Below are positions 1 through 9,238 of a DNA stretch of 64,000 bases, piece after piece. A program made the position numbers and the translations under genes. Source of the DNA: Aeromonas hydrophila subsp. hydrophila ATCC 7966 (lineage in GTDB: Bacteria; Pseudomonadota; Gammaproteobacteria; Enterobacterales; Aeromonadaceae); assembly GCF_000014805.1 (NCBI RefSeq), contig NC_008570.1, positions 1,121,001-1,185,000 of the forward strand, read 5' to 3'. A model generated the notes under the pieces. The model made no database searches, was not told the origin of the DNA, and saw only the letters and a program-made list of their open reading frames with translations. The stretch's first letter is position 1. Every line of letters begins with the position of its first letter.

Positions 1-518
1 TGGGTGGAGTGCATGATGGCGACGACCTGATTGAGCTGGGCCTGGCTCTCGGCCAGCACGGCGGTCATGCCGGCCGATTTCTCGCCGCCCAGATCCCCGG
101 CGGCGTTGTGGGAGGCGGCGACCGCTTCTTCCAGCTTGGTGGTCAGCCCGGCAAAGCGCTGGGTGAGGTCAATCATGGCCCCTTCGGTTTGCTGGCGAGA
201 GTTTTCAATCTGTTGCGACCAGATGGGCACGGCCTTTTCGCACACCTGCTCGAGTCCGATGATGGAGTGGTTGAGCCCGGCAGCGGACCATGACGGAGTC
301 TGTTCTTGTTCATCGGGCTTGCCGGCAGGTTTGGCGTGGTAGTGGCGGGCACCCCACAGGGCGGCAGCCACGGCCAGCACCAGGTTGGCCAGCAGATACG
401 GCAAGGGGCTGCCCGCAAGTACCAGCAGCAGGGTGCTGAACAGGCCCAGACCAAGGCTGCAGGCCCAGCTGACAGGCTCCCAGAAAGGGGAGGAGTGTGC
501 CCTTGTGTTGTCTGTCAT
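1..518 (-). CDS. Methyl-accepting chemotaxis-like membrane protein, 3' end outside the window
   Basis: The gene reads on the minus strand from ATG at 516-518 and runs off the left edge, leaving about 172 N-terminal residues. After a short cytoplasmic start there is a hydrophobic hairpin of two membrane segments (about residues 15-60), then a hydrophilic, helix-rich stretch containing WSQQIENSRQQTE and repeated Q/A/E-rich heptads, as in small chemotaxis-receptor-like proteins that lack a periplasmic sensor domain. The signalling tip lies outside the window, so the family call rests on architecture and the helical segment only. No partner gene is visible; the next gene to the right is separated by a terminator. 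Confidence 0.55.
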   Translation of the reverse strand, partial: MTDNTRAHSSPFWEPVSWACSLGLGLFSTLLLVLAGSPLPYLLANLVLAVAAALWGARHYHAKPAGKPDEQEQTPSWSAAGLNHSIIGLEQVCEKAVPIWSQQIENSRQQTEGAMIDLTQRFAGLTTKLEEAVAASHNAAGDLGGEKSAGMTAVLAESQAQLNQVVAIMHST

Positions 519-775
519 ACGCGAACTTGCCCCTGCATATGGATGGAAGAAGGTGAACCGCCGTCCCCTCAGGTAGGGACCCAAGCGCCAACTTGCTAGT
601 TATCAATAGCTCAGTAAGGTTAGCGCAAAAAAATGGGCTGGTTACAAATTGGTCCTATTCGGGGGGCGCTACTGAGAAAACTGGAATATGGCGACTGTCA
701 CAGGGCCATCGTCGGGAGGCACAGCCGTGAGAGGGCTGGAGCCTGGGAGGAGGGGAGAAGTGCTGGAGGAGGCAA

Positions 776-803
776 TGAAAAGAGCCTGCATTGGCAGGCT
801 CTT
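776..803 (-). terminator. Rho-independent terminator of the KAS III gene
   Basis: A perfect 10-bp stem, AAGAGCCTGC / GCAGGCTCTT with loop ATTG, lies 19 bases past the KAS III stop. Read on the minus strand it is followed by TTTTC. The rest of the 300-base gap 519-821 shows no gene; it should also hold the promoter of the leftmost gene. Confidence 0.85.
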
Positions 804-821
804 GGTGCTGTATGCGTAGAT

Positions 822-1910
822 TTACGCTTCGTCGGCGTGGGCCTTCTGGCACCCTTCCACGGCATGGGCGATAAGCTCGAGCGCGCTCTTGTCGCACGGT
901 GGCAGCTCGGCGTCGCACGCCTTGATGGGCGTCACGCGATCGCCCCACTTGATGATGGCGGCGCCCCAAGTCAGGCCGGCACCGAAGGCGGCGGTCAGCA
1001 GATAGCTATTCGGCTGGACGCGGCCCTGCTCCAGTGCCTCGCACAGGGCGATGGGCACGGTGGCGGCGGAGGTGTTGCCGTAGTGCTCGATGTTGACCAT
1101 CACCTTCTCCATCGGCGCGTTCATGCGCTTGGCGAGGGTCTCGATGATGCGGATGTTGGCCTGGTGCGGCACGATAAGATCGATCTGCTCCGGTGCGATG
1201 CCGGCCTGTGCCAGGACCGTGTTGGTGGCTTCGCCCATGCCGCGTACGGCCCGCTTGAAGATCTCCTGGCCTTCAAAGTTGAAGGTAAAGAGGCCGTCGA
1301 TGTCGGCAAAGCGCACCCGGTCGGTACCGAAGTTCGGCACGTGCAGGATCTCGCGTGCCTCGCTGTCACAACCCAGCTTGTTGGCGATCAGGCCGCACTC
1401 CTGCTCGCTCGCCTCGATCACCACGGCGCCAGCGCCGTCGCCAAACAGCACGGCGGTGTCGCGACGGGCCCAGTCCAGCAGATAGGTGAGGCGCTCGGCG
1501 CCGATCACCAGCACCTTCTTCATCATGCCGGTCTGTACCAGCGAGGTGGCGACCGAGAGGGAGTAGACGAAACCGGTGCAGGCGGCGTTGAGGTCGAATA
1601 CGGCGGCATTGACGGCCCCCAGCTTCTTCTGCACCGCGGAGGCGGCGCTCGGCAGCAGGTTGTCCGGCGTGGCGGTGGCCAGGATGATGCCGTCGAGGTC
1701 GCTGGCTTCCAGCCCGGCGCAGGCCAGCGCACGACGTCCGGCCAGGGTGGCCAGATCGGAGGTGCTGACGTGGGAGATGCGGCGAGCCTTGATGCCGGTG
1801 CGCGGGTAGATCCACTCATCCGACGTATCCATGATGGTGCTGAGGTCGTCGTTGGTCAGTACGGAGGGAGGCAGGCATTTGCCCCAGCCTGTGATATTGG
1901 CGTATTTCAT
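822..1910 (-). CDS. Beta-ketoacyl-ACP synthase III (KAS III), stand-alone FabH-type enzyme
   Basis: Thiolase-fold condensing enzyme that joins a short acyl-CoA to malonyl-ACP to start fatty-acid or related chains in the cytoplasm. The triad is visible with start MKYANITG: Cys111 in AACTGF, His249 in VPHQAN and Asn279 in HYGNTS. At 362 residues it is longer than classic FabH (about 317-330) because of a tail of about 30 residues. I chose ATG at 1908-1910 because the protein aligns from there and a purine-rich stretch precedes it; an in-frame start 60 bases upstream would add an unconserved leader. It is not in a plsX-fabD-fabG cluster, so it is probably a second KAS III. It diverges from the LysR gene across 202 bases. 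Confidence 0.9.
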   Translation of the reverse strand: MKYANITGWGKCLPPSVLTNDDLSTIMDTSDEWIYPRTGIKARRISHVSTSDLATLAGRRALACAGLEASDLDGIILATATPDNLLPSAASAVQKKLGAVNAAVFDLNAACTGFVYSLSVATSLVQTGMMKKVLVIGAERLTYLLDWARRDTAVLFGDGAGAVVIEASEQECGLIANKLGCDSEAREILHVPNFGTDRVRFADIDGLFTFNFEGQEIFKRAVRGMGEATNTVLAQAGIAPEQIDLIVPHQANIRIIETLAKRMNAPMEKVMVNIEHYGNTSAATVPIALCEALEQGRVQPNSYLLTAAFGAGLTWGAAIIKWGDRVTPIKACDAELPPCDKSALELIAHAVEGCQKAHADEA

Positions 1911-2112
1911 CTTGTTACCGCTTCTCAAGTGGATCGCCCGCGGGCGGAAAATCGCGCAATTATGCCGCACGGGGCAACCACTGTCATCTTGTGGTCATGG
2001 TTATCTGGCAGCAGGGACACGCCAGGTTGCGGGGGGCGACGGGAAATTTCGCTTAAACCACAGGGCTTGGCTGCCCTAAGATAGGGCTTTCGCCACTGGA
2101 TGGAACCACTCC

Positions 2113-3054
2113 TTGCACAAAGCCAATCTCAACCTGCTGCCCACTCTCAAGGTGCTGCTGGAGACCCGCAACATCAGCCGGGCGGCGGAGCTGCTGCACC
2201 TGAGCCAACCCTCCATCAGCAAGCAGCTCGGCCAGCTGCGCAGCGAGTTTGGCGACGAGTTGCTGGTGCGGGAGGGGCAGCGCTGGCTGCTGACACCACG
2301 GGCCGAGGCGCTGGCTGCCCAGCTGGCGGACTCCCTCGGTGCGCTGGAGCGGCTCTACGAGGCCCCCGGTTTTGACCCGAGCCGCTGCGAGCGGGTGTTC
2401 CGGCTCGCCTCCTCCGATTACGTGGCCCAGCACATCCTGCCGGATATCTGCGCGGCGCTGGCCAGGGAGGCGCCGCTGGCGGCGCTGGAGTACAGCCTGT
2501 GGGACAAGCGCCTGCTGCCGCAGCTGTGGCAATCCGAGCTGGACATGGTCTCCACCATCACCGAGCTGGTGCCGGATCAGATCCGCGGCCTGCATCAGGG
2601 GGAAGATCGGCTGGTGGTGTTGATGGGGAGCCACCACCCGTTGGCAGGGCGCTCACTCAGCCTGGATGACTACCTCGCCTGGCCTCACCTGCAGGTGAGC
2701 GGTGGGGGCGACAAGGACAGCCCGGTGGAACAGGTGCTGGCGCCGCAGGGGCTGTCCCGGCGCTGGTTTGCCCGGGTGCCCTTCTTTCAGGCGGCGGTGG
2801 AGGTGTTGCTGCGCACCGACTGCCTGCTGACCACCCCGGCCCACATCGCCTGGCAGCTCTCTTGCGAGCACGCCCTGCACTTTTGCGATCTGCCATTTGC
2901 CAGCCGCACTCAGCAGTATCATCTGCTGTGGCACCAGCGCCACCATCAGGACCCGGCCCACAAGTGGTTTCGCGAACTGGCCTATCCCTTCCTGCGCGAG
3001 CACCTGCAGCGCACGGTGGCGGCGAGCCGCAAGGTGTTGAACCTGCCCCGCTAG
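2113..3054 (+). CDS. LysR-family transcriptional regulator
   Basis: 313 residues, a normal LysR length. The N-terminal winged helix-turn-helix is clear (NISRAAELLHLSQPSISKQL, about residues 20-40), followed by a linker helix and a two-lobed effector-binding domain. The frame opens with TTG at 2113 and there is no in-frame ATG upstream, so TTG or a nearby codon must be used. It is transcribed divergently from KAS III, the usual layout when a LysR protein controls its neighbour; the effector cannot be told from the sequence. The lysE-type exporter 128 bases downstream on the same strand is another possible target. Confidence 0.88.
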   Translation: MHKANLNLLPTLKVLLETRNISRAAELLHLSQPSISKQLGQLRSEFGDELLVREGQRWLLTPRAEALAAQLADSLGALERLYEAPGFDPSRCERVFRLASSDYVAQHILPDICAALAREAPLAALEYSLWDKRLLPQLWQSELDMVSTITELVPDQIRGLHQGEDRLVVLMGSHHPLAGRSLSLDDYLAWPHLQVSGGGDKDSPVEQVLAPQGLSRRWFARVPFFQAAVEVLLRTDCLLTTPAHIAWQLSCEHALHFCDLPFASRTQQYHLLWHQRHHQDPAHKWFRELAYPFLREHLQRTVAASRKVLNLPR

Positions 3055-3182
3055 CAACAGACGCTTGTGTTGGTCTATAGCCGTTGGCTATGGATTCTAT
3101 TCCCAACTTTCACTTCTGGCATAACCAGGGGCCCTTTACCCTGAGCGCAGACATTCATATTCCGCTTGAGACAAGGAACACC

Positions 3183-3791
3183 ATGGAACTGACGAGTTGG
3201 CTGGCACTGGCCGCAATCTGCGTGATGGGGGCCATCAGCCCGGGGCCGAGCCTGGCGCTGATCATCCGCAACACGGTGCAGGGAGGGCAGGGGCACGGTG
3301 TGGCCACCGCGCTTGGTCACGGCTTCGGGGTTGGCATCTATGCGCTGATCACGGCTTTGGGTCTGGCCATCCTGATCACCCAGACCCCGCTGCTGTTTGA
3401 CGTTATTCGCTACGGCGGCGCCGCGTTTCTCGCCTGGCTCGGGGTCAAGGCGCTGCTGGCCAAGCCTGCCAAGGGGGAGGCGAGCGAAGAGGTGCACCAG
3501 CTGCGCGGTCGGCAAGGCGCCTTTGAAGGTTTTATGGTGGCCTTTCTCAACCCCCAGCTCGCGGTCTTCTTCATCGCCCTGTTCAGCCAGTTTGTGCATG
3601 CCGACACCGGCTGGCGCGAAGGTGGCATCATGATGCTGACCGCCGGCGGGATCGACGCGGTCTGGTATGTGCTGGTGGCGCTGGTGCTCTCTCGTGGCCC
3701 CGTGCTTGCCTGGCTCAAGGCAAAATCCTTCGTCATCGACAAGGTGAGCGGTCTGGTGCTGCTGGGGCTGGCCCTGAAGGTGGTGCTCTGA
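3183..3791 (+). CDS. LysE/RhtB-family amino-acid exporter
   Basis: 202-residue inner-membrane protein with the family's six hydrophobic segments and the signature near the N-terminus (GAISPGPSLALIIRN, about residues 16-30). Members export amino acids such as lysine, threonine or homoserine lactone; the substrate cannot be assigned here. ATG at 3183 was chosen over one 99 bases upstream because AAGGA at 3173-3177 precedes it and the conserved region starts there. It follows a LysR gene, a common arrangement for RhtB exporters. Confidence 0.88.
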   Translation: MELTSWLALAAICVMGAISPGPSLALIIRNTVQGGQGHGVATALGHGFGVGIYALITALGLAILITQTPLLFDVIRYGGAAFLAWLGVKALLAKPAKGEASEEVHQLRGRQGAFEGFMVAFLNPQLAVFFIALFSQFVHADTGWREGGIMMLTAGGIDAVWYVLVALVLSRGPVLAWLKAKSFVIDKVSGLVLLGLALKVVL

Positions 3792-3893
3792 TCCAATCCT
3801 GTATTTTGCGGTGATCTTAAGCGGGATCAAGGCGGGGAGGGTGGCAATGCCATAGAGTGGCGCCCATTTGCTGTCCGCCCTGATCCCGAGACC

Positions 3894-5753
3894 ATGCACC
3901 AGAACAAGCACCCGTTAAGCCACAACAACCGATTGGAGCTGCTGGCTCCGGCCAAGAACCTCGCCTACGGCATCGAAGCCATCAACCACGGTGCCGATGC
4001 CGTCTACATGGGCGGCCCCGCCTTTGGCGCCCGCAGCGCGGCGGGCAACTCCCTCGAGGATATCGAAGCGCTGGCGCGCCATGCCCATCGCTTCGGTGCC
4101 CAGGTCTTTGTCGCCTTCAACACCCTGCTGCACGATCACGAACTGGAGCAGGCCCGGCGGCTGACTCACCAGATCTACGAGGCGGGGGCCGATGCGCTGA
4201 TCGTCCAGGACATGGGGTTGCTGGCGCTCGATTTGCCCCCCATTGCGCTCCATGCCAGTACCCAGACCGACAACCGTACCCCGGAGAAGGTGAAATTCCT
4301 GCAGGATGTGGGCTTCTCCCAGGTGGTGCTGGCGCGCGAGCTGTCCCTTGCGCAGATCCGCGAGATAAGCGCCACGACCAATGTGCAGCTGGAGTTCTTT
4401 ATCCACGGGGCGCTCTGCGTCTCCTACAGCGGTCAGTGCAACATCAGCCATGCCCGGACCGGCCGCAGCGCCAACCGTGGCGAATGTGCCCAGCTCTGTC
4501 GCCTGCCCTGCTCGCTGCAAAAGCCGGATGGCCAGGTGTTGGTGGCGGACAGCCACCTGCTCTCCCTCAAGGACATGGATCAGACCGACAACCTGGAGGC
4601 GCTGATCGAGGCGGGGATCCGCTCCTTCAAGATTGAAGGGCGTCTCAAGGGGCTCGATTACGTCAAGAACGTCACCGCCTGGTATCGGCAGAAACTCGAT
4701 GCCATTCTGGATAGCCGCAGCGATCTGGTGGCCTCCTCGGCCGGCCGTTGCAGCTACAGCTTCACGCCTGATCCCAAAAAGAGCTTCAACCGCGGCAGCA
4801 CCGATTACTTCCTCCATGGTCGCCAGCAGGGGATCGACTCCACCAAGAGCCCGAAATATGTGGGCGAGCCGCTGGGCCGGGTCACCAGAGTCACTAAGGA
4901 TGGCATCGAGATAGATGGCAAGCCCGTGAGCCTCAACAACGGCGATGGCCTTGGCTTCTTCAAGCCGAACAACGAGCTGGTAGGGATGCGCCTCAACAAG
5001 GTGGAAGGTAAGCAGTTACTCCTGTCAGAGCGCATGCCGGGCTTGAAGGTAGGCACCGAAATCTACCGCAACCACGATCAGGCATTCAGCAAGGTGCTGG
5101 AGAAGACCAGCGCCGATCGCCGCATCCGGGTCGATATGGTGCTTGCAGAGTGCGATGAGGGCTTGCGCCTCACGCTTACCGACGAGCAGGGCATCAGTGC
5201 CGCCGTCGCGCTTCTCTGCGACAAACAGCCTGCCGACAACCCGGAGCGGGCGCTGCAACAGGCGCGCGACCAACTTGGTAAACTCGGCAATACCCTGTTT
5301 GTGGCGCGCAAGGTTGAGTTGGCGTTTACTCACCCATTATTCATCGCCGCATCGATGCTCAACGGCTTGCGCCGGGAGGGTATCGCCGCGCTGGAGGCTG
5401 CCCGTCTGGCCAGCTACCAGCGCCCCGAGCGGCGCATCGCGCTGCGGGATATCCACTATCCCCAGCACCGTCTCTCCTATCTTGGCAACGTGCTGAACAG
5501 CGCGGCCGAACAGTTCTTCCGCGAGCACGGGGTGGAGCGCATAGCGCCCGCTTATGAGGCGAACAAGGAGGAGCGGGAAGTGGTGCTGATGATCACCAAA
5601 CACTGTATCCGCTACAGCCAGAACCTCTGCCCGAACGAGGTGCCGGGCCTCAAGGCCGAGCCGCTGGAGCTCAAGATGGGCAAGGACACCTTCCGCCTGC
5701 GTTTTGACTGCCACCGCTGCGAAATGCATGTGATGGGGAGTTTGAAGTGTTGA
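3894..5753 (+). CDS. rlhA: 23S rRNA 5-hydroxycytidine synthase, peptidase U32 family (RlhA/YdcP)
   Basis: 619 residues, matching the long YdcP/RlhA branch of the U32 family rather than the ~450-residue TrhP/YegQ branch. RlhA hydroxylates C2501 of 23S rRNA. The N-terminal TIM-barrel-like part begins LELLAPAKN and has GADAVYMGG. The U32 signature with clustered cysteines follows (FIHGALCVSYSGQCNISHA, then GECAQLCRLPC), the expected iron-sulfur ligands. The C-terminus carries more cysteines (ITKHCIRYSQNLCPNE and FDCHRCEMHV), typical of the long form. ATG at 3894 gives the usual N-terminus. It is a single gene; the methyltransferase starts 88 bases downstream. Confidence 0.88.
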   Translation: MHQNKHPLSHNNRLELLAPAKNLAYGIEAINHGADAVYMGGPAFGARSAAGNSLEDIEALARHAHRFGAQVFVAFNTLLHDHELEQARRLTHQIYEAGADALIVQDMGLLALDLPPIALHASTQTDNRTPEKVKFLQDVGFSQVVLARELSLAQIREISATTNVQLEFFIHGALCVSYSGQCNISHARTGRSANRGECAQLCRLPCSLQKPDGQVLVADSHLLSLKDMDQTDNLEALIEAGIRSFKIEGRLKGLDYVKNVTAWYRQKLDAILDSRSDLVASSAGRCSYSFTPDPKKSFNRGSTDYFLHGRQQGIDSTKSPKYVGEPLGRVTRVTKDGIEIDGKPVSLNNGDGLGFFKPNNELVGMRLNKVEGKQLLLSERMPGLKVGTEIYRNHDQAFSKVLEKTSADRRIRVDMVLAECDEGLRLTLTDEQGISAAVALLCDKQPADNPERALQQARDQLGKLGNTLFVARKVELAFTHPLFIAASMLNGLRREGIAALEAARLASYQRPERRIALRDIHYPQHRLSYLGNVLNSAAEQFFREHGVERIAPAYEANKEEREVVLMITKHCIRYSQNLCPNEVPGLKAEPLELKMGKDTFRLRFDCHRCEMHVMGSLKC

Positions 5754-5841
5754 TGAAGCTCACCTCTCCCAACATCTGATGCTTTACCTTCTCCCAGCGG
5801 CAGGCTCTATCAAGGAGTTTTCACTGGGAGGAGAGGCGAGG

Positions 5842-6504
5842 ATGACGCGATTCAATGGAGAGGGGGCGCTGGATTATGATCTGCGCATTACCCGATTGGT
5901 GCCCGGTTATGAGCTGCTGCACCAGCTCAGCGCGTCCCAATTGATGGGACGGCTTGGGCCGGAGGCACGCGTTCTGCTGGTGGGAGTCGGCACGGGCAGC
6001 GAACTGCTGTTGCTGGGCAGCCTGTGTCCCCGCTGGCAGTTCATTGCCCAGGACATATCCGCCGACATGCTGGCGCAGGCCAGAAGGCAAGCCGAGCAGG
6101 CGGGGATGGCGGCGCGGATCACATGGTGGGAGGGGCCGTTGCCGGCCGACAGCATGGCGTGTGACGGTGCACTCTGTCTGCTGGTGCTGCACTTTCTGCC
6201 GCAGGAACACAAGGCGGCACTGCTCGCCGACATCGCCCGCCAGCTCAGGCGCGGTGCCCCTCTGTTGCTGGCCGACCTGATGGCTGCGCAAGACGATGAC
6301 GAGCGCGCCGTGATGGGGCTGCACGCGCACCGTGCCGGTCTGCCTCGGAGCGCCAGCGAACAGATGGTACTGCGCCTGGCACAGGACTTCTTTCCCCTCG
6401 ATGAGAAACAGACCCGGCACCTGTTGCAGGCGGCGGGCTTTGGCGTTGGTCGGCGCTATTTTCAGGCGCTCGGGTTCCATGGCTGGCTGGCCGAGCGCCT
6501 GTGA
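5842..6504 (+). CDS. Class I SAM-dependent methyltransferase, substrate unknown
   Basis: 220 residues with a Rossmann methyltransferase core. Motif I is VLLVGVGTGSELL (about residues 47-59), an acidic residue after strand 2 is in AQDISADMLAQAR, and the post-motif region CDGALCLLVLHFLP follows. The N-terminus (RFNGEGALDYDLRITRLVPGYELLH) resembles tRNA cmo-type and ubiquinone-type small methyltransferases, but no substrate can be named. ATG at 5842 is preceded by GAGGCGAGG; an upstream in-frame start would add 21 residues without homology. It is convergent with ogt, with stop codons 15 bases apart. Confidence 0.8.
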   Translation: MTRFNGEGALDYDLRITRLVPGYELLHQLSASQLMGRLGPEARVLLVGVGTGSELLLLGSLCPRWQFIAQDISADMLAQARRQAEQAGMAARITWWEGPLPADSMACDGALCLLVLHFLPQEHKAALLADIARQLRRGAPLLLADLMAAQDDDERAVMGLHAHRAGLPRSASEQMVLRLAQDFFPLDEKQTRHLLQAAGFGVGRRYFQALGFHGWLAERL

Positions 6505-6519
6505 GTGGGCGCGGTGTCG

Positions 6520-6996
6520 TCAACCAGAGATACCCTCCAGCGTGAGCAGCGCCTGCTTGATGGGCAATCCCCCCGCATAGCCGGTCAGGCTGCCGTTCTG
6601 GCCGATCACCCGGTGGCAGGGGATGATGATCGAGAGCGGGTTGCGGCCGTTGGCGGCACCCACTGCCCGCACCGCATTGGGCTTGCCGATGGCGCGGGCG
6701 ATGTCGCTGTAGCTGCGGGTCTCGCCGTAGGGGATGTCGCACAGCGCCTGCCAGACCGCTTGCTGAAACGCCGTGCCTCTTGGTGCGAGCGGCAGGGTGA
6801 AGCGTTGCAGACGGCCGGCAAAGTAGGCCTCAAATTGTGCGAGAAAAGGGGCCAGCGCCGTCTTGTCCTGTTGCCAGCCACTCATGTCGGGCAGTGCGCG
6901 CAGTCCCGCCACGAAGTCCACGTGCAGCAGGCCGTGCTCGTCGATGGCTACCAGCAGATCGCCGCAGCGGCTGGGCAAGATATCGTAGCAGATCAT
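6520..6996 (-). CDS. ogt: Methylated-DNA--protein-cysteine methyltransferase
   Basis: 158 residues. It removes O6-methyl groups from guanine by irreversible transfer to its own cysteine. The active-site motif PCHRV is present with the acceptor at Cys127, preceded by the DNA-binding helix and arginine finger (GKPNAVRAVGAANGRNP). Its ATG overlaps the stop of alkA in an ATGA junction (6993-6996), so the two are probably translated together as one alkylation-repair unit, comparable to the split domains of Ada. No Ada-type N-domain is present here; that domain sits on the AlkA partner. Confidence 0.93.
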   Translation of the reverse strand: MICYDILPSRCGDLLVAIDEHGLLHVDFVAGLRALPDMSGWQQDKTALAPFLAQFEAYFAGRLQRFTLPLAPRGTAFQQAVWQALCDIPYGETRSYSDIARAIGKPNAVRAVGAANGRNPLSIIIPCHRVIGQNGSLTGYAGGLPIKQALLTLEGISG

Positions 6997-8558
6997 GGGG
7001 TTGTCTCCTCTGCTTGGTTGTCGCTTGCTGCGCGGCCTGGTGCCGACTCGGTCAGCAGAGCCGGCTCTTCACTCATTGCATGCCACAGCCAGCTCGCCGC
7101 GTAGCCGCGCCAGGGCCGCCACCTTTCGCTGTGGGCCAATACCGCTTTTACCGGCAACTTGGTGCCGCCCCCCAGCGCCTTCAGTAGCACCAGATCCGAG
7201 GCGGGGAAGGCATCCGGGTCCAGTCCGCAGCGCAGCCGCCAGTAGGCGACCGTCCAGGGGCCGATACCGGGCAGTGCCAGCAGTTGTTCATCGCTAGCGC
7301 TGATCAGGCTCAACTCGCCGCTGGCCAGCGCCTGTGCCAGCCCCTGCAGCGTTCTGATCCGGCTGCCGGGCATGCCGATACCGTCCAGATTGAGTTCGCA
7401 CAGCTGGGCAGGGGTGGGCAACTGCGCCATCCCGAATTGCGCCTCGGTGCGCGCCACCAGCCGTCCGAGTATGGTGATGGCCCCCTTGACCGATACCTGC
7501 TGGCCGACGATGGCACGCAGCATCACCTCGTACTCATCCCAGCCGGCGGGCAGCCTAACCCCCGGCCAGCGCGCCTGCAGGCTCGCCAGCAGCGGATCCT
7601 GCCCGAGCCGCGCACCGATGCGCTGCATGTCGGCATCGAGATCCCACATCCGGCGCACCCGATACAGCAGATCCGGCAGCGCGGCGGGCGGCAAATCATG
7701 GACGCTGAGCAGCAGGCTGTGCCCCTTGCCCTGGCTGATGCGCACCCGCGCGACCTGATCGCCGACCCGGTGCCAGCGTTCATAGACCTCGCCATCTACC
7801 CGCTCCAGCCCCGGAATGGCGCGCAGCCGGTAGAACGCCAGCATGGCCGCCACGTCGTACGGGGGGCGGTAGGGCAGTTGCAACGTGAGCATTGCCCCCT
7901 CCTCGGTCTGTGGTTCAGCTTGCGTCAGGGCGGCGTCGTCGCCGGTTGACTCGCTCTGACGGCGCAGCGCCCGCGGCGCCAGCCCGTATGCTTGCTGCCA
8001 GGCGTCGTTGAAGCGGCGAATGCTGGCAAAGCCCGCCGCAAACGCGATGTCGGTGATGGGCAGCCGGGTTTCGGTCAACAGCCGCTTGGCGAGCAGCAGC
8101 CGGCGCGTCTGCTCCACTTGTTTCGGCGAGGCGCCGAGGTGCTGCTCGAACTGGCGGCGCAGCGTGCGCTCACTGATGCCGGCCTGTTCCGCCAGCGTGG
8201 TGAGCGAGCCTTCCGCCAGCTCGCCGCGATCGATCCGGGATAACAGGCGCGCCAGCGTCGGCGGCAGATCGCCGGGGGCGGCGGGCGCGAGCTCCGGCCG
8301 GCAGCGCAGGCAGGGACGTAGGCCGTGCTGCTCCGCTGCGGCGGCGCTTTGGAAGTAGCGCACGTTGTGCTCGTGTGGCGGCCGCGCCGGACAAACAGGC
8401 CGGCAGTAGATGCCGGTGGAGAGCACGCCGGTAAAGAAGCGGCCGTCGAAGCGCGCATCGCGGGCCAGGCGGGCGGCATGGCACTGCTCGGCGCTGAGCG
8501 GCAGGCCTGCCTCATCCCCTGTGGTCGGCGACATCGTCATGGCGTGATCTGTTGGCAT
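6993..8558 (-). CDS. alkA: Ada-like regulator fused to 3-methyladenine DNA glycosylase II (AlkA)
   Basis: 521-residue multidomain repair protein. Residues about 25-90 form an Ada-type zinc domain with Cys52, Cys56, Cys83 and Cys86; Cys52 matches the methylphosphotriester acceptor of Ada. Residues about 100-200 are an AraC-type DNA-binding domain. Residues about 220-500 are an AlkA N-domain plus HhH-GPD glycosylase (hairpin LPGIGPWTVAYW, catalytic Asp in FPASDLVLLKAL). The protein should both sense methylated DNA and excise alkylated bases. ATG at 8556-8558 has AGGAG eight bases upstream; an earlier in-frame start would add 122 unconserved residues. It overlaps ogt by four bases. Confidence 0.92.
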   Translation of the reverse strand: MPTDHAMTMSPTTGDEAGLPLSAEQCHAARLARDARFDGRFFTGVLSTGIYCRPVCPARPPHEHNVRYFQSAAAAEQHGLRPCLRCRPELAPAAPGDLPPTLARLLSRIDRGELAEGSLTTLAEQAGISERTLRRQFEQHLGASPKQVEQTRRLLLAKRLLTETRLPITDIAFAAGFASIRRFNDAWQQAYGLAPRALRRQSESTGDDAALTQAEPQTEEGAMLTLQLPYRPPYDVAAMLAFYRLRAIPGLERVDGEVYERWHRVGDQVARVRISQGKGHSLLLSVHDLPPAALPDLLYRVRRMWDLDADMQRIGARLGQDPLLASLQARWPGVRLPAGWDEYEVMLRAIVGQQVSVKGAITILGRLVARTEAQFGMAQLPTPAQLCELNLDGIGMPGSRIRTLQGLAQALASGELSLISASDEQLLALPGIGPWTVAYWRLRCGLDPDAFPASDLVLLKALGGGTKLPVKAVLAHSERWRPWRGYAASWLWHAMSEEPALLTESAPGRAASDNQAEETTP

Positions 8559-8767
8559 CGGTGGCTCCTTGCGCCGAAAACGGGGTGGGCGCGGCGGCCC
8601 GGATGAGTGAGAGACTAAGCAGGAACGAAGACGATGACTAGCCAGAAACGGACAGCAATTGAAATAAAACCGAGGCCGCGCCCGCGACTGCAGGGTATGA
8701 AAAACAGATCGGTTTGGCGGGGCAAGTGTGCGAATCTGGGATAACAACATCCAAGGAGGAGAGAGCC

Positions 8768-9169
8768 ATGCCAGGACCCGCACGTGCCGGCGCCCTGATC
8801 TATGCCAGGGATCCCGGCCTGCTGAGCCACTTTTATCGCACCCTGCTGCAGATGGAGATCCGCAGCCAGAGTGACGAGCTGATCGTGCAGGAAAACGCCG
8901 ACATCCAGCTGTTGCTGCACGCAATCCCCGCTCCCTATGCCGAGCAGGTGGTCATCACCACGCCGCCGCAGCTGCGCGAGCAGGGCGCCATCAAGCTGTT
9001 CTTTACCGTGCCGAGCCTCGCCTGGGCGGAGGCGAAAGCGGCCGATCTCGGCGGCGGCTTGCTGCCGCAGCAGTGGTCCGGTCCCGGTTTCGTGGTGCGC
9101 AATGCGTTCGACCCCGAGGGCAACATCCTGCAGCTGCGCGAGTTCATCGGCGTGCCGGACGGGCGCTGA
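8768..9169 (+). CDS. VOC-superfamily (glyoxalase/bleomycin-resistance fold) protein
   Basis: 133 residues with one pair of beta-alpha-beta-beta-beta units: RAGALIYARDPGLLSHFYRTLL at the start and FVVRNAFDPEGNILQLREF at the end, as in the VOC fold. Members bind a metal or sequester drugs; function cannot be narrowed. Start ATG 8768 follows a strong AAGGAGGAGAG site. It is divergent from alkA across 209 bases and ends at a shared bidirectional terminator. Confidence 0.8.
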   Translation: MPGPARAGALIYARDPGLLSHFYRTLLQMEIRSQSDELIVQENADIQLLLHAIPAPYAEQVVITTPPQLREQGAIKLFFTVPSLAWAEAKAADLGGGLLPQQWSGPGFVVRNAFDPEGNILQLREFIGVPDGR

Positions 9170-9187
9170 TGCGCCGCGTTGCCATGA

Positions 9188-9213
9188 AAAACGGGGCCGC
9201 GAGGCCCCGTTTG
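9188..9213. terminator. Bidirectional terminator between convergent genes
   Basis: A stem ACGGGGCC / GGCCCCGT with a GCGA loop has A residues on the left and TTTGTT on the right. It sits between the VOC gene (+) and the M32 carboxypeptidase (-) and can serve both. Confidence 0.8.
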
Positions 9214-9238
9214 TTATCTGCTGGCGGGCGCGCTGGCC

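Noticed and set aside
633..2084. 483-codon plus-strand frame opposite KAS III
   Set aside because: Low-complexity G/H/V/Q-rich translation typical of antisense in GC-rich DNA; the minus strand carries a complete catalytic triad.
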